Of a stretch of DNA of 64,000 nucleotides, positions 31,901-42,203 are shown in pieces. This stretch comes from Galaxea fascicularis. Its lineage: Eukaryota; Cnidaria; Anthozoa; Scleractinia; Euphylliidae. The position numbers and the translations under genes are program-made. The notes under the pieces are model-generated. The model worked only from the letters and a program-made list of their open reading frames with translations, ran no database searches and was not told where the DNA came from. Each line of letters starts with the position of its first letter. Within the stretch, counting starts at the first letter, position 1. Location of the stretch: contig OX419346.1 of NCBI GenBank assembly GCA_948470475.1, positions 860,151-924,150 on the forward strand, given 5' to 3'.

Positions 31901-32441
31901 GAAACATTATTAAATGAGCTTATACATGTTACCATTAGGTAAGTTCATAGTTCACTAAAATCTTAAATTTATATATAAAAAGTTAAAATTTAGAAGTTAA
32001 AATTACGGAGTTATCCCCACTAAAATATACAGAAGAATTCTAAAATGCCGCTGTAATTTGTCTTTATGGACATTTTCAGTTATACGCCCACCAGTAGCCT
32101 TCTTAGGTGATTGAATTTGGAATGGACTGTGAGATAACCATTGAATGTCTATTGTCTTCACAGCTTGCAATATGTTCAACAGTAGCGGACCCTTTGACTC
32201 CTGTGAGCTCAAGTGTTGTGAAAGTAACCTGTGCGACCCAGATCCCTCGGGAACCATTAGCCCGGGAACCACCAGTCCGGGAACCACCAGTTCCGGAACC
32301 ATAAGTGTGGGAACCATTAGTCCGGGGACCACTACTGGTCCGGCCACCGGCTCTCCCACCAGTGCTGGATGCGGATTGGCTGCTTCATTTGTCGTCATTT
32401 TGTTGGCAGTTTTTCTGATGACGTATGTAGGCAATAACTGA
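28991..32441 (+). CDS. Ly6/uPAR three-finger protein 1 (GPI-anchored type)
   Basis: Exons 28991-29048 (signal peptide MDALPLCFVFFSAVCILPS), 30028-30240 and 32164-32441. Phases join (1 and 1), giving 182 aa. The mature part starts LSLECYACSDSP and has 12 cysteines ending with the Ly6/uPAR signature KCCESNLCD. A Ser/Thr/Gly/Pro-rich stalk follows, built of repeated G-T-T-S-P-G type units, then a hydrophobic C-terminus (GLAASFVVILLAVFLM) that fits a GPI-attachment signal. Cell-surface location is therefore likely; the ligand is unknown. AATAAA at 32718-32723. The gene lies in the first half of a tandem duplication whose partner is at 33529. Alternatively the C-terminal segment could be a true membrane span, but no basic stop-transfer residues follow it. 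Confidence 0.88.
29343..29402 (+). pseudogene. Relic copy of the Ly6 signal-peptide exon
   Basis: Inside intron 1 of Ly6 gene 1, the stretch after AAAACAAG reads MDALFLCVVSHP, close to the exon 1 peptides MDALPLCFVFFS and MDALPLCVVFFS of the two tandem genes. The downstream part has lost the match and no equivalent CTTCAGGTAAGTG donor follows. It is either a decayed first exon or an alternative start. Confidence 0.5.
29700..29990 (+). repeat. Intron-1 block shared by both Ly6 tandem copies
   Basis: Nearly identical DNA occurs at 29700-30000 and 34138-34440 (for example CAAATGCGCTGGCCATCATT and ATGCCTTCTCATGATATGCC). The blocks lie at the same place relative to exon 2 of each gene, which shows that introns as well as exons were copied. 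Confidence 0.85.
31077..31166. mobile_element. Foldback element in Ly6 gene 1 intron 2
   Basis: The left arm ACCCTGCGAGTCTCCTTCGA and the right arm (TCGAAGGAGACTCTGCTCGT then AGGGTA) are inverted copies with small differences, around a loop GTCGGGAAGAGG. A related, longer element lies at 37090-37390. Confidence 0.75.
31660..31773 (-). ncRNA. 5S-rRNA-like sequence (5S-derived SINE or 5S pseudogene)
   Basis: Read on the minus strand, about 114 nt resembles 5S rRNA in order: a start GTAGTCTCATATGG, then CGCTGAAGTTAAGCCCTGCT, then GGGTTACTACTCGGATGGGT followed by GACC, and an end TGTTGTTGGCC followed by a run of T. The GAAGTTAAGC and GGATGGGTGACC blocks correspond to the 5S internal promoter (A box and C box). 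The 5' third is too diverged for a functional 5S gene, so a 5S-derived SINE (SINE3 type) or pseudogene is more likely. It lies in intron 2 of Ly6 gene 1 and is absent from the duplicate gene. Confidence 0.7.
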
Positions 32442-33184
32442 ATTGTGCTTTACGCAGTGTTTGTGTTTTCGTAGAAAAGAGAATTTTAGTTGTTTGTTAT
32501 TGGTGATGTTTTTATTTGCACGTAGGCTTTAAATACTCTTTATTTCTCCAAGAGTACAGGACCCTTTTTGAAGTTTTTGCGTTACTTATCAGTTTTCACA
32601 AAACCATATTCCAAGAAAAAAAGTTCCACAATGGTTTGTTTGATTGTATTTCTTTTACTAAATACGGTAGCAATTTTCTTACCAGTACGATTACATGTAA
32701 CTTAGAAATCGATGTTAAATAAATCATGCCGTCTTCTGTAAATTTTCATTTCTTGTAGTTGTGATTTTCTTCGTCATGGCCAGACTTGTCTCGTGCTCCG
32801 CTTTCGAGGTGTCTCAAAAATAAAGCCCCTGATGTGGAAAACATTTTCTCCTTCAAATCTCACTCAGAACCCAGTCGCCAACGAACAAAAGAAAACCGTA
32901 ATCTGCAAAATTCCACGCGAGCCGTGGAAAAAATTTGAATCATTTAAGCGTGAATTTTTAGTGAAAAGTGGAATCATCCCGCTAGGCTTGTCTGACAAGA
33001 TTAAACAACACATAGATCCCGAAGAAGCAAAAAATCTTTGTTTTATTTTCAACAAAGGACGTTTCTTTCTTTTTCATGTTAAGTTAACCGTAACGGAAAA
33101 ATAATAACCGATAGCTTGAAAAGGCAATTTTTTGAATCGTTAGAAGTGAAGCATAGGGCCACCCGCCATGATATAAAGACCCTC
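32442..33184. other. Spacer between Ly6 tandem copies
   Basis: Contains the 3' UTR of Ly6 gene 1 (AATAAA at 32718). An open frame on + at 32793-33104 (103 aa) contains peptides such as REPWKKFESFKREFLVKSGI and LSDKIKQHIDPEEAKNLCF. It has coding-like composition but no recognised family, no signal peptide and no clear splice sites. It could be a remnant of a retroposed gene. Confidence 0.35.
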
Positions 33185-33528
33185 CGTCAGCGGTAATCAA
33201 TGTTTTCGCAACACCCAAACTTCCTGCATAGCTTTTATGGTAATCAGTTGGATTATATATGTCCATTGATAGATCGACTGAATATCTAATTTATTATCAA
33301 TTTCCGTGTTATCCTTTTATCTTATTTACCTACCGAATTCATTTAAGACTGAGCAATAGCTACGTGAGCGATGGACAACGGAACACTAAACATCATCTAA
33401 AAGGGCCTCGTGGAAACCGTGAAAATTAATCAGTAAACCTGTAATAAAAATAGCCAATCCGGTAATAACCAATCAGTTGCGCGATCAGGTGTGGCATTTG
33501 TACGTTCTGTTCGTCGTGTTGCCTGATG

Positions 33529-34788
33529 ATGGACGCCTTACCCCTTTGTGTTGTCTTTTTCTCGGCTGTTTGCATCCTGCCTTCAGGTAAGTGAATTCAC
33601 CGTCTTTTCAAACTGTGCCCGTTGAGTAAAAACTCCATTGCAAAAGAACATAAGGAGGAGAGAGCGAGCGATCCGACGACGAAACTCGCTCGGGTGGCCA
33701 AACACCTGCGTCAAGCCAGGTCAAACATGCGGCAAAAACTTGATTATTGGTCAACAGTTTCTCGCACTTTCTAAGTATAATGTTTTCAGAGCTTGTGTAT
33801 TACATCGGTAACAACTCCAAATATCAGATTTGTTGCGGAAGCAAACTGAGCAAAAGAGTCTACGCAAACGTTAACGAACGCTTTTCTGTAATACCCCGCC
33901 ACTTATTTGCATGTTTATAGTGCTACGCGGTGTATTGTTATCTGTCTCGTTCTTCAGACGATGCCGCTACAAGAAGACAATAGTGGTCATAACTGGCCGG
34001 GTATTCTGAAATTGCTCCGTTACATTATTAACTCCGTTGATAAACCAAATTTTTGTGGACTGCTTCCCCACGACGCAGCACCACAGTTTCTTTAATGTAT
34101 TCGTCTACGCAAACACTTGACTCCGGCCACCACCTGCACAAAGTTGATCATGATCAAATGCGCTGGCCATCATTGACATCAAAACTGGTTGACAACGCCA
34201 ATTTCGTGAGCGACATACGAGAGGCAATGCTGCATGCCGTTCACGACTTCCTCGGAGATTCTCGATGGAACCTTTTACACTTTTGAGGCTGTCACAATGC
34301 CTTCTCATGATATGCCATGGAATATTTTATTTGTCACTTGGGTTTTCTATTCATACACACCCTCCTAAAGGCTCACAGAAAATACAAATGTCTTATGGGA
34401 TATTGCATAGTATATCACTCGTAAGCATTGCATAAGCTAATTTCAAATTACTTTTTTGTTTTAATTGCAGCTCTTTCACTGGAGTGCTACGCGTGTTCAG
34501 ATTTTCCTGTCCCTCCTGGAGCTGTTAAATGCAACAGTGACAATCTTCCAAAAGTTACTTGCCCGCAGTTTTTCGATCGCTGCTCTTCCATCAAGGTTCA
34601 AGTTGTGGTGCCGATTGTGCAACTCGTTACGATGACAATAAGGAACTGCTCCAACAGCCTGGCACTGGGGTGCAGCCCACAAAGCGAATTCAAAAGTGAG
34701 TTGAAAACATTGTCAGCTCTCAAATGAAGACTGATCCTCGCAGTTGTGAATGCAATTCTATGCAATTGCGTGAAGAAGCCCTGTAACT

Positions 34789-34854
<66 letters not shown>

Positions 34855-36329
34855 CGGGTTCAAACCCCGGTGAAGTTCTGAATTTTTTTCAGGCTTCTTC
34901 ACGCAACTGCATGTAATTGCGTTCACAACTGCGAGGATCAGTCTTCATTTGATTTCATTTCCGCAGTTCACATAATTCATTTCATATACATCATTCACAG
35001 TCATTGTCATCTCTATTACTACATAAAGAAGCTTGTTCGTTCCAACAATCCCATCGCAGACGATATCATGACTTAGTCAGTTTGTCTTCACAACAAAGAC
35101 TTTGTGATGACCCTGTTCAACACTTCAAAAGTTACTTTGTCGGCACAGGTCAAGTTTCCATAAAATTATCTCATCGTTAAAAATATGTCTCCTGGCAAAC
35201 AGTTTACAGAAACAGCAGGTATATTTGCAGTGTTTATGTGTAGATTCCATTATCAACTTTTACCTTCAGTCTTTGATACCTTTTTTTAATCCTGTTAGGA
35301 ACATACATAGATATAACACTAGGTTGTCCTCCAGGTTGACTTATGCTATCCCAAAAGCCAGAACAAATTATGGAATTTTTAACATAAGGTTCCAGGGTGC
35401 TAAAGTTTGGAATGATATAAGTGATGACATCAAGTTTCTCTCTCTTAAACGTTTTGAGGAAAAGTTCAAGTCGATTCTTATTGCTAAATATTAATTGCAG
35501 ATTACATGAAATTTTTTCTGCCTTTCCGTTGTTTAATGCTGGCATACTTAGCTTTCTCTTTTTGTCTTTTTTTTCTACTAGCTTTTTTTTTTCTTTTTTC
35601 CTGTTCTCTTGTTTTTATTGTTTACTTTTTCATTTTGTGCTTTGTGTAGTGTATGTGCGTGTGTGGTACCCGACCCTTTAATATAATCATTTATTAATTA
35701 AGTAAGGCTGCCCTATCTTTTCAGCCTTCAATGGTTATTATGGACAGCCTGTACTCTATCCATTTTTCATGTAATACTTTTTTTACCATGTAAATTAATG
35801 TAGGATACAAATAAAGTTGTTGTTCAGTTGTTGTCAAGTACGACTGTATACATACTGTTTCCGCGTAAGGGGTATATGAAATCACCGGTGTAAGTCTGTA
35901 ACAGTACGTTTCTCTCAATTACCTCAATTTACCTAAAAATATAACAAATAACGTTTCACTCTACACAGTGAGAGTTTTCCCAGACACATCATAAGACTTT
36001 GGAATTCACTGCACTTTGAAGATAGCCTATGTGAATGAAACAATGACAGATTTAATTTATCTGTCTGGACATTTTCAGTTGTAAGCTTACCAGTAGCGTT
36101 CTTAGGTGATTGAATTTTACATGGACTGCGAGATAACCATTGAGTGTCTATTGTCTTTACAGCTTGCAATTTGATCAATAGTAGCGGACTCGTTTACTCC
36201 TGTGAGCTCAAGTGTTGTGAAGGAAACCTGTGCGACCCAAATAACCCGGTCACCAGCTCTCCCACCAGTGCTGGATGCGGCCTGGCTGCCACATTTGTCG
36301 TCATTTTGTTGGCACTTTTTCTGAAATAG
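33529..36329 (+). CDS. Ly6/uPAR three-finger protein 2, tandem duplicate of gene 1
   Basis: Exons 33529-33586 (an in-frame ATG also lies at 33526), 34471-34695 and 36163-36329; phases 1 and 1; 149 aa. The signal peptide is MDALPLCVVFFSAVCILPS, the mature start LSLECYACSDFP, and the signature KCCEGNLCDP. Compared with gene 1, exon 2 is 12 bp longer and exon 3 lacks the repeated Thr/Gly/Pro stalk (NNPVTSSPTSAG instead). The hydrophobic end GLAATFVVILLALFL suits a GPI signal. AATAAA at 36691-36696 is in the position equivalent to gene 1. High similarity including intron blocks points to a duplication of about 4 kb, while the transposons in intron 2 differ. Confidence 0.88.
34721..34951 (+). mobile_element. 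Foldback element with a tRNA-like core
   Basis: Arms of about 60 bp (34721-34778, containing GACTGATCCTCGCAGTTGTG; 34890-34951, its inverse CACAACTGCGAGGATCAGTC) flank a tRNA-like sequence at 34804-34875. The core has GCTTCAT/GTGAAG as the acceptor-like pair, A-box TAGCTCAGTTGGTTAGAGCG and B-box GGGTTCAAACCCC. The anticodon arm is not a clean 5-bp/7-nt structure and C rather than T precedes the possible anticodon, so a functional tRNA gene is unlikely. The element lies 25 bp past the exon 2 donor of Ly6 gene 2. Confidence 0.8.
35262..35825 (+). mobile_element. 5'-truncated LINE: end of reverse transcriptase ORF plus 3' UTR
   Basis: The frame up to 35494 (stop) contains RYNTRLSS, KARTNYGIFNIRFQGAKVWN and KRFEEKFKSIL, the usual C-terminal end of non-LTR retrotransposon reverse-transcriptase proteins. 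It is followed by a T-rich 3' UTR and AATAAAG near 35810. Everything upstream of the RT C-terminus is missing. It lies in intron 2 of Ly6 gene 2 and has no counterpart in gene 1. Confidence 0.8.
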
Positions 36330-37731
36330 GAAATAACTGAATTGTGTTTTACACAGTTTTTGTTTTTTGTTTGTTTTTTGATAGAAAAGAGAATTTTAGT
36401 TGTTTGTTATTGATGAAGTTTTCGTTTGTATGCAAGCTTTTAAAACTTTTTATTTCTCCAAGAGTTAGTCCATGCCAAGTTGTGCATTGCTGAACCTAAG
36501 AAGCTAGAACTCTGACAGGCTACACCAAGACCGTTTTTATTTTTTTTTCAAAACTTGGTGCTTCGTGTAACTAATTTACTCTTTTTGAAAAACAATTTCC
36601 ACAATGGTTTGTTTAATTGTGTTTCTTTTACTAAATACGGTGGCAATTTTCTTACCAGTACGATTACATGTAACTGAGACATCGATTTTAAATAAATCAT
36701 GCGTCTTCTGTAAATTTTCGCTTCTTGTGGTTGTGATAATTTCCGCAATTTCTGACCATGTAGGATAAAGAAGGCGCTGCATGTAAAACATTTTTGCTAT
36801 AAATTGTCACAAAGAATTATCTCTGTATGCGAATCATGAACGAATCAAAAACGTACAAAAGAAACGACACACATTTGTTTTAAAAGCGGCTATTAATAGT
36901 TTATTGCAGCAAACGTATCATGTGCTTGAGTAAGACTAAAGCAGTTACATTGTTGTAAGGTTCTAAATGCTTGTTCTTCAGAAACAAACCACAAGGAGAA
37001 TCGAGAGCGTGTTTTATGCTTATTTAGTATATGACAAAACCAGGCCAGCTGACAAACGTTCTCTGGTCCTGATTGCTGATCGGCTACTTGCACTCTACCT
37101 TGCAAGCAGAGTCTCATTCGGCCTTCCTAGAAAAATTGGGAAGAGAGAAGGTTGTTAACGGCTTCAACATTCTTTGATTTGCAGCTCATCTGAGAAAATG
37201 GATGAGTCAGTCCAGCTTCGAGCTGGTCAAACTGGGTTTTCAGTGTTGCGCATGATCACTCAGCTAACCGTGGCTCGGTTACATTTGAATTTAGAGCACG
37301 CTCAACAGGAACTGCCGAGGCCGTTAACAGAGTCTCCTTCTTCTTCCCGACTTTTCTAAGGAGATTGAAGGACACTCTCACTACGACTAAAGCGCGCTCT
37401 TTCGTTGCTTAGCAACTCAGTGAACCAGGCTATCACTACTGCCCGCCTCTACCTACGTAAGTAATTGTTCAATATGTACATGTGCTGGTTTTTGCTCAAG
37501 GTCTCAGAACTAAGCTGGTAGTCTTGCATTTCCTGCAGTTTATATTGTTTACACTGTAACATTTTTAACCCAGTCAACCGGCATTTCTCGACAGATCGTG
37601 CAAATTTTATGTTTGCGCAAACTCGCAAAATTCCGTGACCCATCACCCTCAGCAAACTTGCAAGGAAAAGTGTTTGAGAGACGCACCTCCTGGCGTTTTT
37701 ATTTGCTATGTCAATGTCGGGATTCTCGAGG
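36330..37731. other. Intergenic between convergent Ly6 genes 2 and 3
   Basis: Holds the gene 2 3' UTR up to about 36770, still alignable with the gene 1 3' UTR (32490-32760). A foldback-like element lies at about 37090-37390: CAGAGTCTCATTCGGCCTTC at the left and GAGATTGAAGGACACTCTCA at the right are related to the arms at 31077. On minus, AATAAA at 37703-37698 is 29 nt after the gene 3 stop. Confidence 0.5.
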
Positions 37732-40576
37732 TTAAAATTTTCCAAAGACAGATGTTGCTGAGCCTAAAGTGGCCATCAAAAGTAAAAGATAATGTGGGAT
37801 AAGGAATCTATTGGCACTGGCGAAAGCCGCTTGCACTTTAACTGTATTACGCTCAACACTAAGCATCGCGCTATTGGAAAATACAGGTCGGGTTTCTGCA
37901 GAAGTCCAGGATGTGTTAATGTGCTTAGTTGCTTCAGAAAAGCGGGTAATTGAAGATGACGTCACACTTATCCCGAATACCAATGCCGTCAGGCGCGTCT
38001 GGCTCACGTGACTAGTATATGCACGCGCGAAGCTCGCACGTGCTGCTATTTTCGAGGGTGTTACATGCATCGCACGTGGTGCAGAGCTTCTTGTGGGCTG
38101 TAACGAATCGTTGTTACACAGATTTCCAGTGCAGCACTGAATTGAGCATGCGTTTACAAACCCATGTTTGTTCTCGCATAGTATGGCTTTCACGACCCAG
38201 CATTCAGCCAGAATGCAGCAGTTTTTAATCTCCTCTACCCGTCTTCCAATATAAGGGTAATCCATGATTCTTTTGACGGTATAGCAAGAGTCATACATTG
38301 CCTGGCCCTTAGACTTGCATTCTATTTGAGATGTTGTGTTCTTGCAGTTTGTGTCTAGGATTCCATTGCAGGAAAAACATTTGATAGAAAGTGCTATGGA
38401 GGAAATGGAAAAATTCTATCATTAATTTTAGTAGTCCGGTCTCTCGGAGCAGAGGTAGAGAACCAACAAACTCAGTCCACTTATGACGTCGGGTCCGCGG
38501 GGAATCGAAACCGGGACACATTGGTGGAAGGCTAGTGCTCTCCCTGCTCCCCTGATAAGTTAAAGCACGTTCGGCGAGGGCACGAACTGAAAGCACAATC
38601 GGTAGGAAGCTTCTGTAGATTCAGATGGAAAACACATAAAAATTGTTACATTCAACGTCGAGGTTTTCGTGGAATGTGCTATCTAAAATTGCGCATGCGC
38701 AATTAAGCTTGATTTTCTAAGTATTTGATGTTCAAACTTCCGGTGTATTTCACTCATGACGCCTAAAGTTGATATCAATTCCGTGACGCGATAATCCTGA
38801 ATGGAACTGACTTTTAGCCCTTGTAAGTATTAATCCAATCTGGAGTAATTGAAAAAAAAAAACTTGACTTATAAAATTTAAGCTGTTACGTACAAACCGC
38901 CGGCGCCATGATTCCTAACAGGAAAATGCCTGAAAAGATTTAAGGCTAGTCATTTAACTTTCATATCTTCCTCTCAATCGGCTTCCTCTTGATCGGCTTC
39001 CTCTTAATCAAATCTCTATAGCTCTGAGGCGGAAGTCGCCATTCAAAGAGAAAGGAACCTGTTAATTTTGCAAGACTTACTCCAAATTCATTGTATGAAA
39101 AAGAAAAATGAAAAACAAAAGGAGAAATCTTAGGCGATATTGCTTGGGATTAATTGGTAAGAGTTGGATGAAGGGGCGAGTTGACCCGAAGAACTTTCTG
39201 CAGATTCTGCATGAAACATTCTTCTTCTTCTTCTTCCTCTTTGCATCTTGTCACCTCGTTTAGTAAACGCTTTCATCACAGAAGAAATTACATAAACAGT
39301 GTGGTGAAAATATTGTACCGGCTAGCTTAACCCGTTGCGAACGCCCAATATTAATTAAGTCTGATCTTTGAAGTTAATAAAGCGCCGAAGATTACTGCGT
39401 CACTCACAAGTAAAACCGGGCTTTCTTTTGTCTTGTTTGCTAAGGAATTAGGAAAACTGTTTAAAATGATTTGTTGTATTTGACAGACTTTTAAAGCGTG
39501 GTTAGTTAATGATATTATAATGAAACTCGAATTGTTTGAAAAATACACGAAATGAAGACAAGTGTTCTTTATTGGTCGATGAATAAAGATGAATGTTAAT
39601 ACGCCAAAACAACGCAGCCGCAAGTGTTTTTCGTTTAGAATTTACCGGTGTAAAGCAGAAAATATCTGGCAAAAACTGCCTTTGATTTATGTGTTTTCAG
39701 AGCTGTGGGTCATACGCTTTTCACTACACTGAACTTCCGCGAAAGATATGTGAAACTTCTAATATGAGAAACAAATCATCATATACCAGACCACAAATGA
39801 CTTAATGATATACCTCACATAAATTACATGGAATTCTACTTGAAAAAATGACCAAGTTTCACAAAACAAGAGCAAACTCCACAATTCGAAAAAGACTGTT
39901 GTATTTATCTATCTGTGATTTTTGTATTCGAAACTCTCACGGAAAACTAATTATCGTGAAAGAAAAAGACAATAAGTATGCAATCTCCACAATCTCCGTG
40001 CAACAATGAGATATATCAGACCGCAATAACTGTTCGGTAAACACTTATGCTGTTTTCACATGGGTTCTATGTTATGGCTTCTCATTTGGTGTGGTAAAAA
40101 CGGAGGTTTTTTCCCTTGGCAAAAAATAGACACCAAAAATTGAATAAAATTCGAATTACGTGAAGAAGCACTGCAAAGTCCAAAACCCTTTTTAAAAAGG
40201 TCCAACATGAACTGAGTGAGTTTGGATACATTTACTTTTTACAAGACCAGCCTTTGTTACGGTGAGTGGAAAGTGGTTCATACGAACGTTGGCAAGCTTA
40301 TTAGGCCATCTTCGCATTAAAACGCAAAACTCGTAACACATAGGATGGCGATAGTAATAATTGAACAATGTCAAAGATGAAACATATGCTTTGTATAACA
40401 TTTAAAAATATTGAGGAGAAAGATGATCAAGAAAGGTAGATTTTGTGATTTGTAAACTTCGCTGTATACGTTTAGCTCCCTAATTTCATGTTATGGGAAA
40501 AGAAACTCAACTTACCTGGGTTCAAACTCAAGATTGAAGAGCATAACATGAGGCCAATTGCTGAAGCATACCCCAT
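37732..40576 (-). CDS. Ly6/uPAR three-finger protein 3 (GPI-anchored type)
   Basis: Exon 1, 40576-40516, encodes the signal peptide MGYASAIGLMLCSSILSLNP and ends CCAG|GTAAG in phase 1. Exon 2, 38393-37732, opens ALSIKCFSCNG and runs to the stop; 240 aa in all. The three-finger domain ends with the family signature QCCTGNLCNND. A Ser/Thr/Arg-rich stalk of about 110 residues and a hydrophobic end (FLIPHYLLLLMATLGSA) follow, consistent with GPI attachment. Unlike genes 1 and 2, the domain is in one exon and the gene is on the opposite strand, so it is an older relative rather than part of the recent tandem copy. The stalk is Cys-poor and its exact reading relies on one uninterrupted frame. Confidence 0.8.
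38430..38554 (-). repeat. tRNA-derived SINE, family A, partial, reversed
   Basis: Read on the minus strand: GGGGAGCAGGGAGAGCACTA, a B-box-like CCCGGTTTCGATTCCCCG, then TTGGTTCTCTACCTCTGCTC. It lies just upstream of exon 2 of Ly6 gene 3, in the intron, in the same orientation as the gene. Confidence 0.8.
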
Positions 40577-41894
40577 TTCGTTTCGTTCTTGTCCGAAGTG
40601 AAAGTGCGTATGTATGCAAGTGTGTTTCAACCGTTCTCAGTGCGTCTTATGAGGAGGCCGCCCAAATGTCAAAGGGCAGTGTTGACGTAATTCAATTGAT
40701 TCTTCGTTCAATTAGCTGTGGATTTGACTTGACACTCTAATTACCTGGTAAATGAAAACGTATTCGCTGCGATTAGAACATTCCGTTTCCAGAATATGGT
40801 GACTGAATTTGGGCATAAAATATCAATTGTCGCTTCTGAAAGTAAAGGATGTTAATGAATACAACCAAGCATAGCCTCATCAAATCTAACACAGCCGGTG
40901 TACGGAATCACAGGTTGTAAGTAGGGATCATGGATGCCTCCTGGAGAAGTTTACTTTTCAAGATTAGGTTCTTTGCATAATCCCTTGTCTTCTGAGAGTT
41001 CAGTTGTATAACTGGCTTGCTTGTTTTACAGCCGTGAAGGGGAGGGGTGGAGGGGTAACTGACCTGTTAGGTGTCTAACTGGGGGAAGGGGTAACTTTCC
41101 TGCCAGATGTCCAACTGAAGGGGGGTGGGTGAAGACTTGTTCGGTGAAGGGGGCCGTACCTGATCTGCTTGGATGTTAAGCTGAAGGGGAACGGGGTAAC
41201 TGAGCTGTTTGATCAGAGCGTGAATTTGGGTTCTATATACTTCGCTCCTAATAGCCTTTATCAGGCTGTCCCGCTCTCACGCAGGGACTTCACAACTATT
41301 TCTTATTTTATGCGGTTTTTGTATTTTCTCCCCAACGCAGACACATTCCGAACACCTTGCCTTCAAAGGTCGCACGTGGACTGTTTTATTCTGTCACGTT
41401 TTTCTCCGGGGAGCCCTTCCTCAGGCATTCGCCTGAAGATCCCAGGATAAGATTTCACCTTGGAGAAAAGGTAAAGTTTAATCAGGAATGTTCACACTGT
41501 GTTACAACTACATTACGAGGCTGTCGATTCGACGCCAGTTATGAACCGTCGATTACGTCAAGAAACACTAGAAATTGTTTCAGGAGATAACGCGACTCTA
41601 TCCAAGGCACTGGCGATATTAGCATTCAGAGGGAGATTACAAGACTGGGAAAATCAGAAAATCAATTTTTAGAAGGAAGAAAAAGCAATAGGCTTCTATT
41701 CGATTACATATTTTACATTTAAAAAAAAATTGTTATGGCAAATCGTTGCACCAGTCAGCCAGTGTCTTATTTTTTCCCTTGGGATTTTAGTCTACTTCGA
41801 AGAGCTCTAATATAGTAACCAAAACATAAAAGCGCTATAAATAAATTCACTCCTTTCCTCTTATCATTTTTGGACTTTCAGGGTGGGCGCTTAA
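40577..41894. other. Intergenic upstream of Ly6 gene 3, with degenerate tandem repeat
   Basis: At about 41030-41215 a G-rich unit of roughly 40-60 bp recurs imperfectly (GGGGTAACTGACCTGTTAGG, GGGGTAACTTTCCTGCCAGA, CGGGGTAACTGAGCTGTTTG). The rest shows no recognisable gene. The divergent or bidirectional promoter region towards COPG starts here. Confidence 0.45.
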
Positions 41895-42203
41895 GCCTGG
41901 TTTTCACTAGCGACGCAAGCATAAGCGCAAGCATAAGCGCAAGCACAAGAGCGCTTATTTCACCGTGAAAACGACTTCAACGCAAGCATAAGCATAAGCG
42001 CAAACGCAAGCACAAGGATCAAAATTTTTCCTTTTCTTGTGCTTGCGCTTGTGCTTGCGTCCGTAGTGAAAACCACACTTGACAAATAAGTGGATTCGTT
42101 CCTCTTATGTTTCTGCTTGTGCTTATGCTTATGTTACTGCCGTTTTCACTTGCGCTTGTGCTTATGCTTGCGCTTATGCTTGCGTCGCTAGTGAAAACCA
42201 GGC
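41895..42203. mobile_element. MITE (AAGCATAAGC family), copy A, TTAA target site
   Basis: Ends GCCTGGTTTTCACTAGCGAC and GTCGCTAGTGAAAACCAGGC are exact inverted repeats flanked by TTAA (41891-41894 and 42204-42207). Interior is built of GCAAGCATAAGCGC-type short repeats in both orientations. TTAA duplication points to a piggyBac- or Kolobok-type transposase supplied elsewhere. Confidence 0.85.

Noticed and set aside
34804..34875. Functional tRNA gene
   Set aside because: It has good A and B boxes but an irregular anticodon arm and lies in the middle of a foldback element, so it is treated as part of a transposon.
35421..35681. Phe/Ser-rich open frame of 86 aa
   Set aside because: It is the T-rich 3' UTR of the truncated LINE read in another frame.
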